Shown here piece by piece: positions 11,157 to 23,359 of a stretch of DNA of 64,000 nt. Origin of the DNA: Cerioporus squamosus (Eukaryota > Basidiomycota > Agaricomycetes > Polyporales > Polyporaceae); the NCBI GenBank assembly GCA_022592435.1, contig JABYQS010000006.1, positions 248,001 through 312,000 of the forward strand, given 5' to 3'. Under the pieces are notes generated by a model. It was not told the origin of the DNA and did not search any database. It saw only the letters and a program-made list of their open reading frames with translations. How positions within the stretch are numbered: the stretch's first letter is position 1; each line of letters opens with the position of its first letter. The position numbers and the translations under genes are program-made.

Positions 11157-11915
11157 ATGATCGATTCCCTGGTGCAGTGTGCTTATCTGTCCGTTATTGG
11201 ACAGCGGAGTCTTCGAGGAAGGGTCGTCAGCATGCATTGGGAGGAGCACGACTATGTCGACTGCATGGTCTGCCACGAAGTCAAGATGCTGCAGGGATGG
11301 CCGGCACACATCCCGTTCGGAGAGCTCTGCCGGATTCGAGGCGGCGCAGCACCGTTCAGAGAGCTCCTCGTGCTCTGGAATGCGGGCATACAGCGATGGC
11401 GCGATGTCACACCGCAGGACCTGCGAAATGCAGAGCTCGATCACCGAATTGTCCTGCCAAGCACCCCCGTTCCTCCGCGACCACAGGGCGGGTCTGCTCT
11501 GCACACCAACGCGCAGTGGGTCGTCGGCACGCTCACGATGCATGTCACCATGCCCGCCATGATACGCTGCAAGATGCCACTGCCCGATGGTCACACGGAG
11601 AACAAATCAGCGCAACCGAAGAAGCGTCGCTGCCAGAAGAAGCCTGCGGACGACAGTGCAATCTCAGGACCCTCCGCAAAGCGTCGCCGCCGTGACAGGC
11701 CTCCCAAGGACGAGCCGTCCACGCTGCGTCTCCGGCTGGGGCAACGCTCGGGCAACAACATGGTCCGAGTCCGTCGCTTCTGCAACGCAAAGAACGGGGT
11801 GAAGACACCGCAGTGGATTCACGACGACAACTCCGCTCCGGGTGGATACATCGTCCTGCCGAGGGAGCTCGGGCAGGCATTAGAGGAGTGCCAGTGCAGT
11901 GCAGTGCTGGACTAA
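11157..11915 (+). CDS. hypothetical basic protein with NLS-like clusters (unit 1)
   Basis: A 252-codon open frame (first ATG 11157, alternative ATG 11232). The centre reads HWEEHDYVDCMVCHEVKMLQ and WNAGIQRWRDVTPQDLRNAE. It is followed by two basic clusters (KKRRCQKKP and KRRRRDRPP) that resemble nuclear localisation signals, then a tail, GGYIVLPRELGQALEECQC. Codon use and composition look genuinely coding, unlike surrounding frames. No family is recognised. It may be the last exon of a larger gene, with the upstream exon at 10975-11131 as a candidate. The copy in unit 2 is frameshifted, so this is the only intact version. Confidence 0.5.
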   Translation: MIDSLVQCAYLSVIGQRSLRGRVVSMHWEEHDYVDCMVCHEVKMLQGWPAHIPFGELCRIRGGAAPFRELLVLWNAGIQRWRDVTPQDLRNAELDHRIVLPSTPVPPRPQGGSALHTNAQWVVGTLTMHVTMPAMIRCKMPLPDGHTENKSAQPKKRRCQKKPADDSAISGPSAKRRRRDRPPKDEPSTLRLRLGQRSGNNMVRVRRFCNAKNGVKTPQWIHDDNSAPGGYIVLPRELGQALEECQCSAVLD

Positions 11916-13498
11916 CATATGAGGGTTATCATTGCGTGTAGTTTACAGAGCAGTATGGCGAGCTCTTCCCTGCAGTTCGCAGCGCAGCCCGCTGAAGTTC
12001 TGTCGCCGGAACAAGGCTACTAGCGAGGCTGGTAAGAGCCATGGGCGGCCGCCCGATAGGGCACTCTGCGGTGCACACCGAACGGCCACCCAAGGCTAAT
12101 TCTTCTCACTTCCTGCGCAAATTCTCGGGCAGTGCAGGGGCGGTCAGAAGCTGTCAACCCGTTCTGGGTTAGCGAACTTCGAACAGGATGTGGGATTCTG
12201 CCGAACAAACAAGGACAACGCGGGCGACGGCCGCTGTCCACACTTTCCCTCACGCCCTCGCTCTCTCTCTCATCCCCTCTATGCTCACCGACCACCCCGA
12301 CAAGTCGGCGCGCAATGTCTCTTCAACCTAGAACATATTCAATGTGAGTACTCACCTCGCTGTTGCGTCGCAGTCTGGATACGCAGACTCAGAAGGACAC
12401 GATCGCTTCCGAAGTCGTGTCATTGCTGGCGAAGCCGCTACTTGTGGCTTGACGCGAGACCGTGGCATGTCTGCCTCAGAACAGTGCGCTGCAGGCAGCC
12501 TACATGCCTTCGTTCTGCTTTCAGAGATGTCTGAGTGGTGTGCGGTGGTGTGCGGTCGAGCCTCTCGGGAGGCACATACATGCCAGCAGGCTGTGGATGA
12601 CGCGTTCGCACAAGATCGCTAGAACCGCGCCAGGCGGGGTGGGCATTGCCGCTTGGTGCCTGCCATGCTTGCTTACCTGAGTTGGACATGGTAGCTGACT
12701 TGTCTTGTCTCGTGGAGACTGCGCATGTTTGATTTGTTTCTCTTGCCTGTTGTACGACACCGCAACGCAGCTGCTGCGGCTGTGTGGCCGGCTTCAGCTT
12801 GTCTTCGTGGCTTCTAGTCTCCTTGCTGACACTAATCCCTCAGTAGGTCGACTGAGAAGCTTCTAGACGTGGAGTGTATCGCGCTTCGCAGAGCGAGCGT
12901 CGTCGCTCGTGGCGGTTTCCGGTGAGTGCTCACGAGCGTTAGTGTTGCCTTCTTCGGAACGATGACCTCACGCATTCCAGCGCGCGCGGCGCCGAGTCGC
13001 GACTTATCTTCGGCCTTCAACCTCTAAGCTTCAAGACGCGCCGGCGGCTCCTCAAGTCCTAGACGGCAGCAAGTACAACATCGGCAAGCGTCCTACAGAC
13101 AAGATCACCAGAGAGTGCCGGCGTGAAGTGAGGTACGCAGAACATGCAGTAGGGCTGGCCTCGGGACGGTACTCACCTTCGCGGTTGATTGTCAGCTTGC
13201 TAGACTAAGCAAGGGACAGACGAGCTCGGACGAGGACTCGGGCTGAAGAAGGGGCCGGCGAGAGAGACAGTGGTGAGTGCGCTTTTGAGTAGCGTCCTTG
13301 GACTCAAGCTGACCTTGGCGCGTAGTCGAGCAGCTGTAGCTGTCTGGACCGTGCAACTGACCTTCAAGCCCCTCGGACGTACAGGACGGGATGAACGAGT
13401 GCATTAAGCGAGCCAGGAAGGCGAGATCTCCGAGGGAGACAGCAGCAGAGGTGCGCACTTGATGGAACAGTCAAGCAGCCTCTCCGAACTCATGTTCT

Positions 13499-13510
13499 TG
13501 TATAAATAGC
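13499..13510 (+). promoter_or_regulatory. TATA box, plus strand
   Basis: TGTATAAATAGC is a close match to the TATA consensus on the plus strand. It is conserved in unit 2 at about 26891. The first downstream ATG (13550) opens only a short frame, so any product may be non-coding. Confidence 0.4.
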
Positions 13511-13900
13511 AGCAGCCGTCTCGACAGGGCGCAAGAAGAAAGCTGGAGAGATGTTTGGAGCCCTAGGACGAGTCCCAGAAGGTGCATAACGGGCACGTGT
13601 GACCGACTTCGTGATGGATGGTGGGTATCAGCTTCTTCGATGTGCGCCGGCGGCGGTCTGAGCTTTTGAAAGGCACGGCGGACAGCCGCATAGGGTACAG
13701 ACAAGCAGCACGGACGCACAAGAGTGTCCCTCTTCTTACTCGCCTTGTAGCCTGGCCGCGTCCGCGTCGTGGATTCGCCGCCAGTCGCTGCTCGCTGCGC
13801 ACGGCCGCCGAGCTTCACTGGCAGAAGTCGAGAGAGGCGAGAGGCAGGAAGGTGGAGGAGGAGGAGAAGAAGACTCAGGGCCTGCGATAGACCGAGGGGC

Positions 13901-13911
13901 TTTATAGCGAG
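13901..13911 (-). promoter_or_regulatory. TATA box, minus strand
   Basis: The minus strand reads GCTATAAAGCCCC, a typical fungal TATA box driving leftward transcription. It lies ~400 bp from the plus-strand TATA at 13501 and faces it, so the two transcripts would overlap. It is conserved in unit 2 near 27295. No convincing protein lies downstream of either. Confidence 0.4.
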
Positions 13912-15741
13912 AGGGCACTCCGAGACTCGCTGTTCTCGAGTGCGGACATGAGCCCACAGCAGGATGTCGTGACGTCACGGGTGGCCTTGGTATTCGGCAG
14001 CGCTTGGGCGGAGACCTCTCCTCTCGCGAGAGCTGCGCAGGAGCTTCGACTGCGACGGAAGCGTGCATGAAGGTGAGTTCTTCTGGCCAAGCTCTTTGGT
14101 CCGCTTGATGCTCACGGAGTCAGTCATGCAGCTTCGAGCTGATCTCTTTCGCCACCCACTGTGTCCTCGGCGCAAGCTCGCAATGCTGCCAACGATAGCT
14201 CGCGTCCGGCCTGGACTTCCTGTACACCGGGAGCTCAAGATGTTGCGACGAACACGACGCTGACGGGCGGAGGAGAGTTGGGATGGAGTTCAGCTGGAGA
14301 TGGCGGCGGCGCGCATACGGTACGCAAAGTGTTCTATGTCGCCGTCGAGACACTTCGTCTGCAGCATAAGCAAGATGAAATGAGAGAGAAGATCCGGGAG
14401 AACGGCGAGAAGATCGAGAAGTTGCAGAACGTGAGTCGTCCGGGGCTGTGCGATAACCGGTTACAGGATCTTGCGTACTCACCCGGCGCAGTTCAGAGGG
14501 CGATGGGACGAACGTCCGGGACTCCGGGCTGCATCTCGGACGTGGTGTGCGGCAGGTAGCCTCGTGGTGAGCGACTGCTGCGCACATGGCGAAAGGTCGG
14601 GCAGGAAACGCAAAACGCGCCGGTTCTGCGCTGCTTCCCTCATGGCCGGCAGGTCGGTAAGTTAACCTTCGTACCTTCTTCTTGCGAGAGCTAACGATGA
14701 TATCTAGGACAACATCCTTGGGAACGGAGTAGCAGGCAGTCCGTCGCTGCACGGTCACTGCTCTTGATGCCTTCCTGGCTAGATGTTCGCAGGTGAGTGC
14801 TCGGGCCATTTCTCGAGCGCACAGAGCCAGCTTACCGAGCTTGCGATGCAGCCGCTCGAGCGACAGGGCTGCTTGCAGGCACTCCGGACAGCGAGCGAAC
14901 TCGGCAGCAGGCCGGGCAGTCTCGCCGCTTGCTTTTCGTCGCGTAGGTCAGTAGTGTCGAGCTCTCTTCCGGCATAGTCTACAGAAGCACTCACTGTCTT
15001 GCTTTCACAGTTCCTGGCCCGCTGTTCGAGTGATCCGACCGCGGGCGCGCTCTGGCAGCAGGAGCATCTCGCCGGCGACGGCTCAAAGGCTGCGTGCGCA
15101 CTGGCATGTGTGTGCTGCGACGTGGATGGACTCGGAGCGTCGGCGCGAATCGAGCGTGCGGACGAAGCGAGGTGAGTGTTCGTCGAAGCTGTTGTGCGCG
15201 GCGCGGGCAAGCGGCAGGTTTCCGGCACCATTGAGCTGCGAGAGGCGAGGGCGCGGCAAAGGACTCAGGAGATCTGGGCGAGTTTCCAGTCGGTTCACGT
15301 GCAGTCCGAGCGAACACTGACATGCATGTCCGGCAGAGGTTGCAGGGGACGTCTTGCGGGCCCTAGTCTGCGCACACTTCGAATGTGCCCGCGAGAGCGT
15401 GAGGGCGAGGGGCGCGGAGAGGTCGGGAAGGCGCGAGGGCGGCGAGAGCGGGAGAAGGCGGGCGGGATTTCGAGCGACGGCGGCAGGTCGGATAGCGTAC
15501 TTGTGTCGTAGCGCAGTGAATGTGAAGCTTGCAGCGAGCACAGACATACCAACGCCGGCGCAGTCCAGACATACGGGGAGAACGAAATATATTTCTGGGC
15601 TACTGTACATGCTGTCTCTCTATCCTCGCCCGCGCTCCCCCGCCCCGCCCCGTACTCCCTCTGCCTGTCGTAGGTGCGCATAAGAAACCGTCTTCTGCTG
15701 CAACAGGCATAGTCCCCCGCCCGTCCGCCCCGCCCCCGCCA

Positions 15742-17076
15742 TCACTTCGCCCGGCGCCGCTCCGGGCTGCCTCTCCGCCGGCTCGACGATGCAGTTGGTG
15801 TCTCATATCGAGCAGCAGGAGCGTTGCCCGCCGCCGCAGAACCCGACCCAGAGCCTGACGCTTGAGCCTGATTGGATTCTGACAGGGACGGCAGGGAGGC
15901 TTTGCGGCCTAGCCTGCGCGTTTGTGGCGGCGACACGGGCTTCAGTCCTGAAGTAGACTTCTGAACACGCAAACTCCCCGGCTTGGCAGCCAGGAAGGTC
16001 ATGGTGGATGGCGACTGGACAGCTTGGCTGTACGTCTGGGAGCGCAATGGCTGTGCAGTCCTGCTGGAAGGAGGGGAGGCGGGAGGAGCGGTGATCCGAC
16101 GCAGTTGCGACATGGAGGAGATGGGTGGGTTGTTGGGTGACCTCGCGCGGTCTCCGCTCTTCACGCGCGATGGCGGGCGGAGCGCGGCAGGCGGACGGGG
16201 AGGTGCGCTCTTGCTGCGCGAGGAGGCAGTAGATCGCATGACTGTCTGCGCGTTCTGAAGCAGGCGACTCGGACTGAGCTCGGTCTCGTTGTCGATGACC
16301 AGCCCGATCTCGAAGTCGTCCTCCGGATCAGGACTGACGACCTTCACCCTGTCGTCGGCGAAGGCAGTCTGCTTCTTGAGCTCGAGGATCTTTCCGAGCT
16401 TCTTCGCGCCGCTGCCCGACTCGAAGAGCCCGTTGGGGACGTCCAGACCTTCCAAGATGTCATCCTCCTCGTCCTCCTCCTCTGTCTCCGTCTCTGGGAG
16501 GGACGCCGAGGTGTAGTTGGATGATGGGGAGTTGTCAGCGAAACCGAAGGTGGAGTAAGCATCGGAAGACTGGGAGGATGAGGTCTGGTCCTTGTCGCCC
16601 CACTCGAGGGAAGACTTGGAAGTGCGGTGTGCGAGGGATAACGGTCGGAGGGAGAGAGTGGTGAGATCGGATGGAAGCGCGAAGCCGTCTTCGAAATCCT
16701 CGTCAATAGGACTCGGGGGCGGCTTGGGGGCGGCGGGCTTGGGGAGAGCGGCGACCTTGATGGTCGACACGCCCTCCTCGTCTTCGTCGTCGTCGAGGGA
16801 GGGCGAGGGCGGGGGACGGATGGTGAACATGCGGGAAGCATTGTGGGAGGGACCTGACCTTGCGGCGATGCCCTGGAGGACCATCTGTGCTTTGGCCCCG
16901 CCCGTCTTTCCCAGGTCCATCTCCATGTCCCAGTACTCGTCGTCGTCCTTGTCCGACTCTGCGTCCGAGGCGTGGATGGGGTCGCCGTCGGGGAAGTCGA
17001 AGTCGGCGTCGGGCCATTCCTCCTTGGGGAGTACGATGGTGGGAGCAGGGATGGTGGTGGTCATAGTGGTGAACAA
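15742..17076 (-). pseudogene. truncated byr4 copy, unit 2
   Basis: An open frame of 444 aa. The first ~430 residues match Byr4 residues 1 to ~430, including the acidic N-terminal blocks. At 15781/15782 the frame runs into unit-end DNA, adding a ~15-residue arginine-rich tail (SRRRGSPERRRAK) before the stop. The GDGTELDGFDDLP block and all of exons 2 and 3 are missing, so the conserved C-terminal core is absent. The upstream region is intact, so it could be transcribed. One replacement relative to the intact copy is visible near residue 48 (D to Y, at 16934). Unit 3 shares it. Confidence 0.85.
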
Positions 17077-17400
17077 TAGCCTAGTAGATGCACAGTATTA
17101 CGCCCGTAGACGGCAGGATTAGGATGGGGCTGTCGAGTAGGATTCAGAGAGACGAGGGAGCGGAAGTGACTTATTGGCCCTGCATGGAGACAGATGGGGC
17201 GGCGAGAGAGCGAAAGACAAAGACAAGGGCCGGGTACGCCTGGCGGTGGCGAGATTGCGGGGGCGGCGAGGCTTGTTGTGGCAGAGAAAATGGCGGGGCC
17301 TCGAGGCGTGGACGATGCAGGCGGCGAGGAGGTGCAAAGCAGGTGTGCAAACAGCGTTGCCGGTGGGAATTGCAGGACCGAGGCTCTTGTCGCCACTCCG

Positions 17401-17599
17401 TGTCGGAACTTTCCGAAGGTCATCTGGATTAATCCAGATGACTTAAATAATCCAGACGCCCCGGATTCAAAGCGGATGCCACCGGGATGGTGCCAGATAC
17501 CTTTCAGATGGTGTGGATAAGTCAATAGATGGCCCCGATGGTCAATTAGATGGTAAGTAGATGTTAAGTCATCCGGATGGTCGTGGGAAAGTTCCGACA
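17401..17599. mobile_element. 199-bp MITE-like non-autonomous DNA transposon, unit 2 only
   Basis: Units 1 and 3 read CACTCCGCTATCC at this site. Unit 2 carries a 199-bp insertion flanked by a 2-bp CG duplication (17399-17400 and 17600-17601). The element begins TGTCGGAACTTTCC and ends with its exact reverse complement, giving 14-bp terminal inverted repeats. Just inside lies a 20-bp perfect palindrome, CATCTGGATTAATCCAGATG (17421-17440), and related CATC/GATG motifs recur throughout, so the whole element could fold. It has no coding capacity. Superfamily is not assigned, as a 2-bp CG target duplication is unusual. Confidence 0.8.
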
Positions 17600-17649
17600 C
17601 GCTATCCAAAGGCGCCCAAACACTCCGCGCACAAACACACCACAACAGA

Positions 17650-17920
17650 CGTGTATCCCTCTCCCGCCTTCGTCGTCGGTGTGTGGCGGCGGAATGGAGG
17701 GCAGCGGGTATTCAATATCAATATTCAGTCGAGCTGCCCTGCCCGGATCTCGAACGCGACACAGAGCGCACACCCGCGCGTCCTGCAAGGCATGCGCACC
17801 TCCGCTTCCCAGCGTCCCTTCTCCCAGCATGCAACCCACGCCGCCTTGCGACCCCTTTCTCCTTCCCCGCCCCCTCGCTCCTCGCGCCCACCACAGCGCG
17901 CCCGCGCACCCGCCGAGATA
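17650..17920 (-). pseudogene. decayed nrde2 3'-end relic in unit 2
   Basis: Copy of the 4250-4510 relic with the same deletions relative to functional nrde2. It differs from unit 1 by only a few bases (for example near 17727). The deletions therefore predate the unit 1/unit 2 duplication. Confidence 0.75.
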
Positions 17921-18637
17921 TACTAGTCTTCTGCATGTAGTCAGGACGAGAATACAACGTTTCTTCTGCGAATGCGCGCCCAACACTCCTCCAGTACGTT
18001 CATCTGACCATGTAGGCCTCTCCCCGAGTTCTCAGATACTCGAAGACTCCGAAGCAGAGCAGCACGACGGCGGCAGCGCTCCGCGCGCTCCAGCTGCAAG
18101 CCTGCTCGCCCGTCTGCTCGCCGCCGCTGCCAATGCTGCTCTCAAGGTAAGTCGCTACGTCTAAATCTCTGCGACACCTCGTGTGACACTGGCATTAGTC
18201 CTCTAGTCGCCAGCCATGACGCTCATCACGCCAGGCTACCGCCGAGACCACCATGAGCCTCCGAGTCGCGCCTACTCCCTCTCTCCCTCACCACCCGTAC
18301 AGGCGGCCGGCACAGCCGCTTCCGCTCTCCCTCTCCTGCCCAATGGCGTCCCAACGCTGGAGAACACCCCTGTGCGACGTCTCACCACTCGTCGTCAACG
18401 CTCCGGCCATCGTCTGGCACAGAACCTCAAGAATGCTGGCCCAGCCCCCACAGATTCGTCCGCCCCGGCCGTGAATCGGCACGCATACACGCGCTGTTGC
18501 ACGCAAACGATAGCGGCGTGCTGTACGAACCCGGCAAGGTGCGTTTCGCACAGATCGGACGATTCTACGTCCGTCTACGGCCGGGGTACTGCCCACTCAT
18601 GCCCAAAATGGCCACTCACTCGCCCTCTAGAGCTCCA

Positions 18638-20338
18638 GCAGTGTCCGGACACAGCGTCCGGACACGCCTGCACCTCCTCGGGTCTGGACGCGCCGGTTTC
18701 GCGCCGATTGGACGAGGTTGAAAATCGCGTCCAAAACGCGATTTCATTGCTCGTCGGTGACCCGACCGAGCACCCTCGCCCTCCCGCCGCCTCTCCGTCG
18801 CGGCGGCCCTCGCAATCGACTCTCACACTGATATACGACTCACGCGAACGTCGTGCGACGTCACGGACACGCCGGAAATGCGGGACGATGCCGGTCGCCG
18901 TGCCCGACTTCGCAGTCACGGTAGCACGAAATGCGGCATAGCTGCCGCAATTCTGCTCCGTCCTCCGTCAATCCACGTCTCCCAGGACGCACTGCACCCC
19001 AGCAGTCCACACACCCATCCGTCAGCCGCGACGACGAGGTCTGAAAACCGGTCAACAGACCCGAATTCATTGCCCCTCGAGCCGCCGCCCACTTGTGCCC
19101 GCTCTCCCGGACAAGCTCCTCGCCCGAACGAGGCGCGGTTTGTTGCACTTGGGTACGCCAGGCTCTGACTGCGCGTACGGCCCCATCCCGCGCCGCCCGG
19201 ACGCGTTCAAGGCTCGGCATTCCTCGTCCATGCTTGGGCGGCACCCCAACACAAGACCGGCCATATCTCGGCCGCCTCTGCGCGGTTCGCGCTCAACGCA
19301 CGTCGCCCGAGGCCATTTGAACACTCCGCACCGACGACACCACTCTGCGTGTCGCCCCGCGGAGGTCTCAAAATCGCTTTCGAAGAGCGATTTCATTGCG
19401 CTCGTCCGCACATACGACTTCCAACCGCGCTCTCGGCCGCGCATCGTGTCCGGCCGGCGCGAGACGACTTGTGACCCGTCATAACGAACCTAGAGAACAT
19501 GCCCGGCGCAGTTACGCGTCACGAAGACGCGTATGAAAACCGGGGAGTCGTCTGCCTCCTGCCCGGGCGCCCGGCTACACACCGACACTCGACCGGCCAT
19601 ATCTCGACCGTCCCGCGACCAATCCAGGACGACTCGAGTGCAATCGGACGCACTGAACAGCACGCATCGATCGCACGACACTGTGCGCTGCTCTGCGCAC
19701 ATCTCAAAATCGCTCGAGAAGAGCGATTTCATTGCGCTCGTCCCCAGGGCCGACTTCCGCCGCCTCTCTCGGCCGCATATCGCGCCCGACCGCCTGGCAA
19801 CCATTTGCGCTGTGGAACCGCGAGTCTCACGGCTCCGCTCGAACCGGTTACGCGTCGTCCAGACGCGTTCGAAAATCCGACCTCGTCTGCTCCCCTGCCA
19901 GTGAGCCCGGGCATACCCGACGCTCGTCTGGCCATATCTCGACGACCCCGCGGCCGATTGACGTCAACCCGAGTGCGCTCGGATGCAACAACACATTCGC
20001 ATTGGCTGCACCCGTCCACGGTGCGCTTTGCGCAAGTCTGAAAACCGCTCTCGAGGAGCGAGCGACTGTATGGCCCGGGCCCACTGGATCCACCCGGACG
20101 GCTACCACGCACCCGTCTGCCCATCGCACGGGCTGCGGACACTCTCAACACGTCAACACGGACCTCGAGATGCTGTTCGACATCCACCCGCGTCGCGTGG
20201 ACGCGTTCGAACTTCGGACTCGGGTCAAGCCCGAGATCATGGCAGTCTCGCGGCCTCGTGAAGTGAGCCCGCCGGTACGCTAGCGAAGCGGCATCCGACC
20301 TATGCAGAAATCAGAACCGCGCTACAAGAAGAGCGATG
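18638..20338. repeat. array of ~336-bp degenerate repeats with conserved hairpins (unit 2)
   Basis: Second copy of the 5230-6930 array, offset by 13408 bp and essentially identical to it. All hairpins listed for the first copy are present. Confidence 0.8.
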
Positions 20339-23300
20339 CAGGCTCTCGGGGCAGCCCGAGTTGCTCGTGCTCGGCGGGATAGACGGCCAGCGCATGGTCG
20401 CCGCCTCGAGGACGACATCGCGCCGACTTTCCAGTTCGCCTCGCCGCGGCTCAAGATTACACTTCCCGGCTGCGGTACGACACCAGCACGTCAGGAAACG
20501 TACAAGGTGAGCCCTGATGCTCACGCGCAGTCTGTCGTGCTGATCACTTCTCACAGGCACGTCTGGACCTCCGAGTCCAAAGCCGAGCCCGCCGCACTCG
20601 AAGACGCCGCACGGCGACTACGATAGGAGACCGGCGTACCTCTCAAGCTCACAAGAATACCGGCACGGCGTGCGCGATCATTTCGAAGCTCGGGCCCTCG
20701 GGACGGCACTCGGTGCACTGCCCATAGGAAGGTGGACATGCAGCGGCGCGGGCTGCGGGAGACTAGGAGAGCTTGGGAGCGCATCGCGGACGCGAGCGCG
20801 AGCACGGCAGAGTCTTTGATGACACGCCCGAGGACGTTGTGCTCGCGCGTCGCGGCCGGAATGCGTCGGGCCTGCAATGTGCAGTGCGTGCCCGTGTAGT
20901 AGACAGCGCGTGTGTAGCGTAGTCTCTTGAATATATCTCATGTGTTCCGGAGCGACTGGGCGTGCCACAACGTAAGATGGGCTCAGTACTAAGGAGGAGG
21001 TCACTCGGGAGGTGGGATGGAGCCTGCGGCTCCGTGTGTACGTACGTGCGACGGCCGACGGGGAGGCCGGGAGACGGGTCCTGGCCGCTAGGAACGCGTC
21101 CAACGCTGGGTAGCTCTGAGGGACAGCGTCCTAGCAGCCAGTAGGAGCATGCGCGTTCGCGAGAAGTAGTCAGCTTCCATGCACAATTCCACTAGAGACC
21201 AGAGCACTCACGTTCGCCGGTAGAGCGTTGAATGTATACATGTTTGTCATCTGCGCGAAGGAATGCGTGAGTAGCTTTGCGGAGTCAAAAGCATGGCAAT
21301 ACTTACTCACTTGAGAGAGTCCGTAAGCTGCGTGAACTCCGAGTCTCTACGACAGCGGCGATCTACTCAACAGGCTCAGTGAGAGTATGCTGCTCGGGAG
21401 ATGCTCGGGAGGAGAACGTACCTGCGGGTTCGGCTCTGGGTGCACTGGCCGCGGCTTCATCTGGAGGGCCGAAGAGGTCAGTAAGCAAAGCTCATAGTTG
21501 CACAGAATCGTGCTAGAGGACTTACCCGGAGGTCGATCGTACGTGTGCTGCTCAGCGACGGTACGAGTCGTGAATCAAGTGCGTCAGCGCAGGATGATAG
21601 CTAGTGAACGCCTGCGCACCTGCTATGCCACATGCGAGCCTCCCTCCCGGGTGTCCTGACGTACAAGTATGTGTTGGCATTGAGCTCGTAATGGGCAAGG
21701 ACTCGAGTCGAGGACGCTCTTCAAGTTCCATGTACAGTAGCTTGTACCAGGTCAGTGGCATGGCAGATGAAGAAGGTCGGACGAACAAGTGTGATGCATA
21801 CGTACCTGATAGACTTGAGAAAGCATGCTAACCTGTTGTACAATCGTCAGCAATGAACAGAGTAGACGAGTCATGACCAGAAGACGAACCTTCTTGAGAA
21901 TCAAGGTTGGTCATCGATGAGTCTGACCATCCGGGATACCTACTAGCAAGTGTGAGCGTAAGTACCGGGCACCAGGACAGTCTAGTACGGGTTGTGTCGA
22001 GGTAGCCGCAGTACTATAAGATGGTGCGAGGGAGGGAGAATGAAGATGGGATAGGACGGTTTGCGAACTGTACAGGTACAAAGTACTACTAGAGCTGTGA
22101 TGACGGCGGAGGGACAAGTACAAGACTAGTATCGTACACGATGGGACAAGCGTGATGTGGATGCGAAAGTAAAGAGAATAGATGATAAGCAAGTACAAGC
22201 AAAGGGGAAGTGCAAAATAAAAAGTAAGTAAACCAAGAAGGGGAGGGGATGCGGGGAACGGGCAGCATGAAGGGCGAAAAGGGCAGGAGGGATGGGGAGG
22301 TCGAGCGCGAGGACCGGGGTACTTATAGACGGCAGGATCGCATTTGCGGAATGCTCAGAGTTCTCGCTCTCCGGGGTCCGAGTGCCATTGAGGACTTGAG
22401 GACGGAACATGCCAGCCTATCGTCCAACCAGCGGGCGACACGGAGTGATGAGGGCGTGGAAGAGCGGCTTCAGGGAGTCCGGACGGAGGGGAAAAGTTGA
22501 GACGATTCGACGCGAGAGAAGTCCGCGCATCTAGTGCATGGCTGTCCAGACGTTACGGCACATAGACGCTAGGAAGCTGATGAGGTGATTCCGGCTCGAA
22601 TTTTGGTCGTAGCGGCGGCATATTAAGGGAGGAGGCCAGGGTCATTGAATGGGAGCATACTGCGCATTTTCCTGCATTTCCGTTAGTTTCAACGTGTTCT
22701 GGCTATTAAACAGGCAGTACGCACTTGCTCTTTATGCTGAGTGAGCTCCGAATTGACAGAGGGTTGACTGCACAAGGGAGACTTGTCGTGCAGACGTTGC
22801 AGCCGCGCTCTGCAAGTCGATTTGGCGGCCGGAAGCTGGAAGTGTTGCCCAGAGTGTAACAGATATAGGCATGTATTAGTTAACACAGTCCATAGATGAG
22901 TAAGTTACCTTGAGGGGTTCTCTTCTATGACACAGTTTGCAACAGGGTAATGAGCATTCTTGAAGAGGCAAAGAGCCGCGGAGCGTTGAAGTCGGGGTCG
23001 AAGCTTGAGAGCGCTTAGCTTTCCTTTTGCGGACGACTCGCGCGTTCCGACCGTACGGCAACGCGACACTCGCCTGTCAAGGCTGTCATTCTACCGGCAC
23101 ATGTTCGGCTCAGAGTCTGACCATAGCCTGTTGCTGTCGCCATTGAGGCCAGTCTTTTTCTGTTGCTTGCGCTGCCTTTCTCTCCAAGGCTCTTTACTCT
23201 ACGGCCTGATCACTTCTCTGCTCAAGTTCGAGCTCAAGTCCGCCGCCGCCTGACGGCCTTCGGGTCGAGTTGTCTCCATAACCTGGCAAGTGACATCTCA

Positions 23301-23359
23301 ATACATTGCGCTGTAAGTCGTTTATTTACAGCCTATGCTCTGCATACACTGAACGAATG

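Larger units (their letters stand above)
11916..15741. other. gene-poor unit sequence, right part
   Basis: No confident gene. A plus-strand stretch near 14310-14430 encodes a charged coiled-coil-like segment (RLQHKQDEMREKIRENGEKI) and ends at a GTGAGT donor, so it may be an exon. Several other GTGAGT sites (14075, 14793, 15170) suggest spliced transcripts, but no continuous frame could be assembled. Copied at about 25309-29134. Confidence 0.4.
2576..15781. repeat. tandem segmental duplication, unit 1 (~13.2 kb)
   Basis: From CTCGACGATGCAG at 2576 onward, the sequence recurs almost base for base from 15782 and again from 29175, all in direct orientation. Unit 1 contains the 5' part of byr4, its upstream region, a decayed nrde2 3' fragment, and ~11 kb of gene-poor DNA. 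At 15781/15782 the gene-poor DNA joins the interior of byr4 exon 1, which defines the repeat junction. Differences from unit 2 are scattered substitutions, short indels (for example 4 nt near 9794 and ~14 nt near 10650), and a 199-bp insertion present only in unit 2. Confidence 0.95.
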
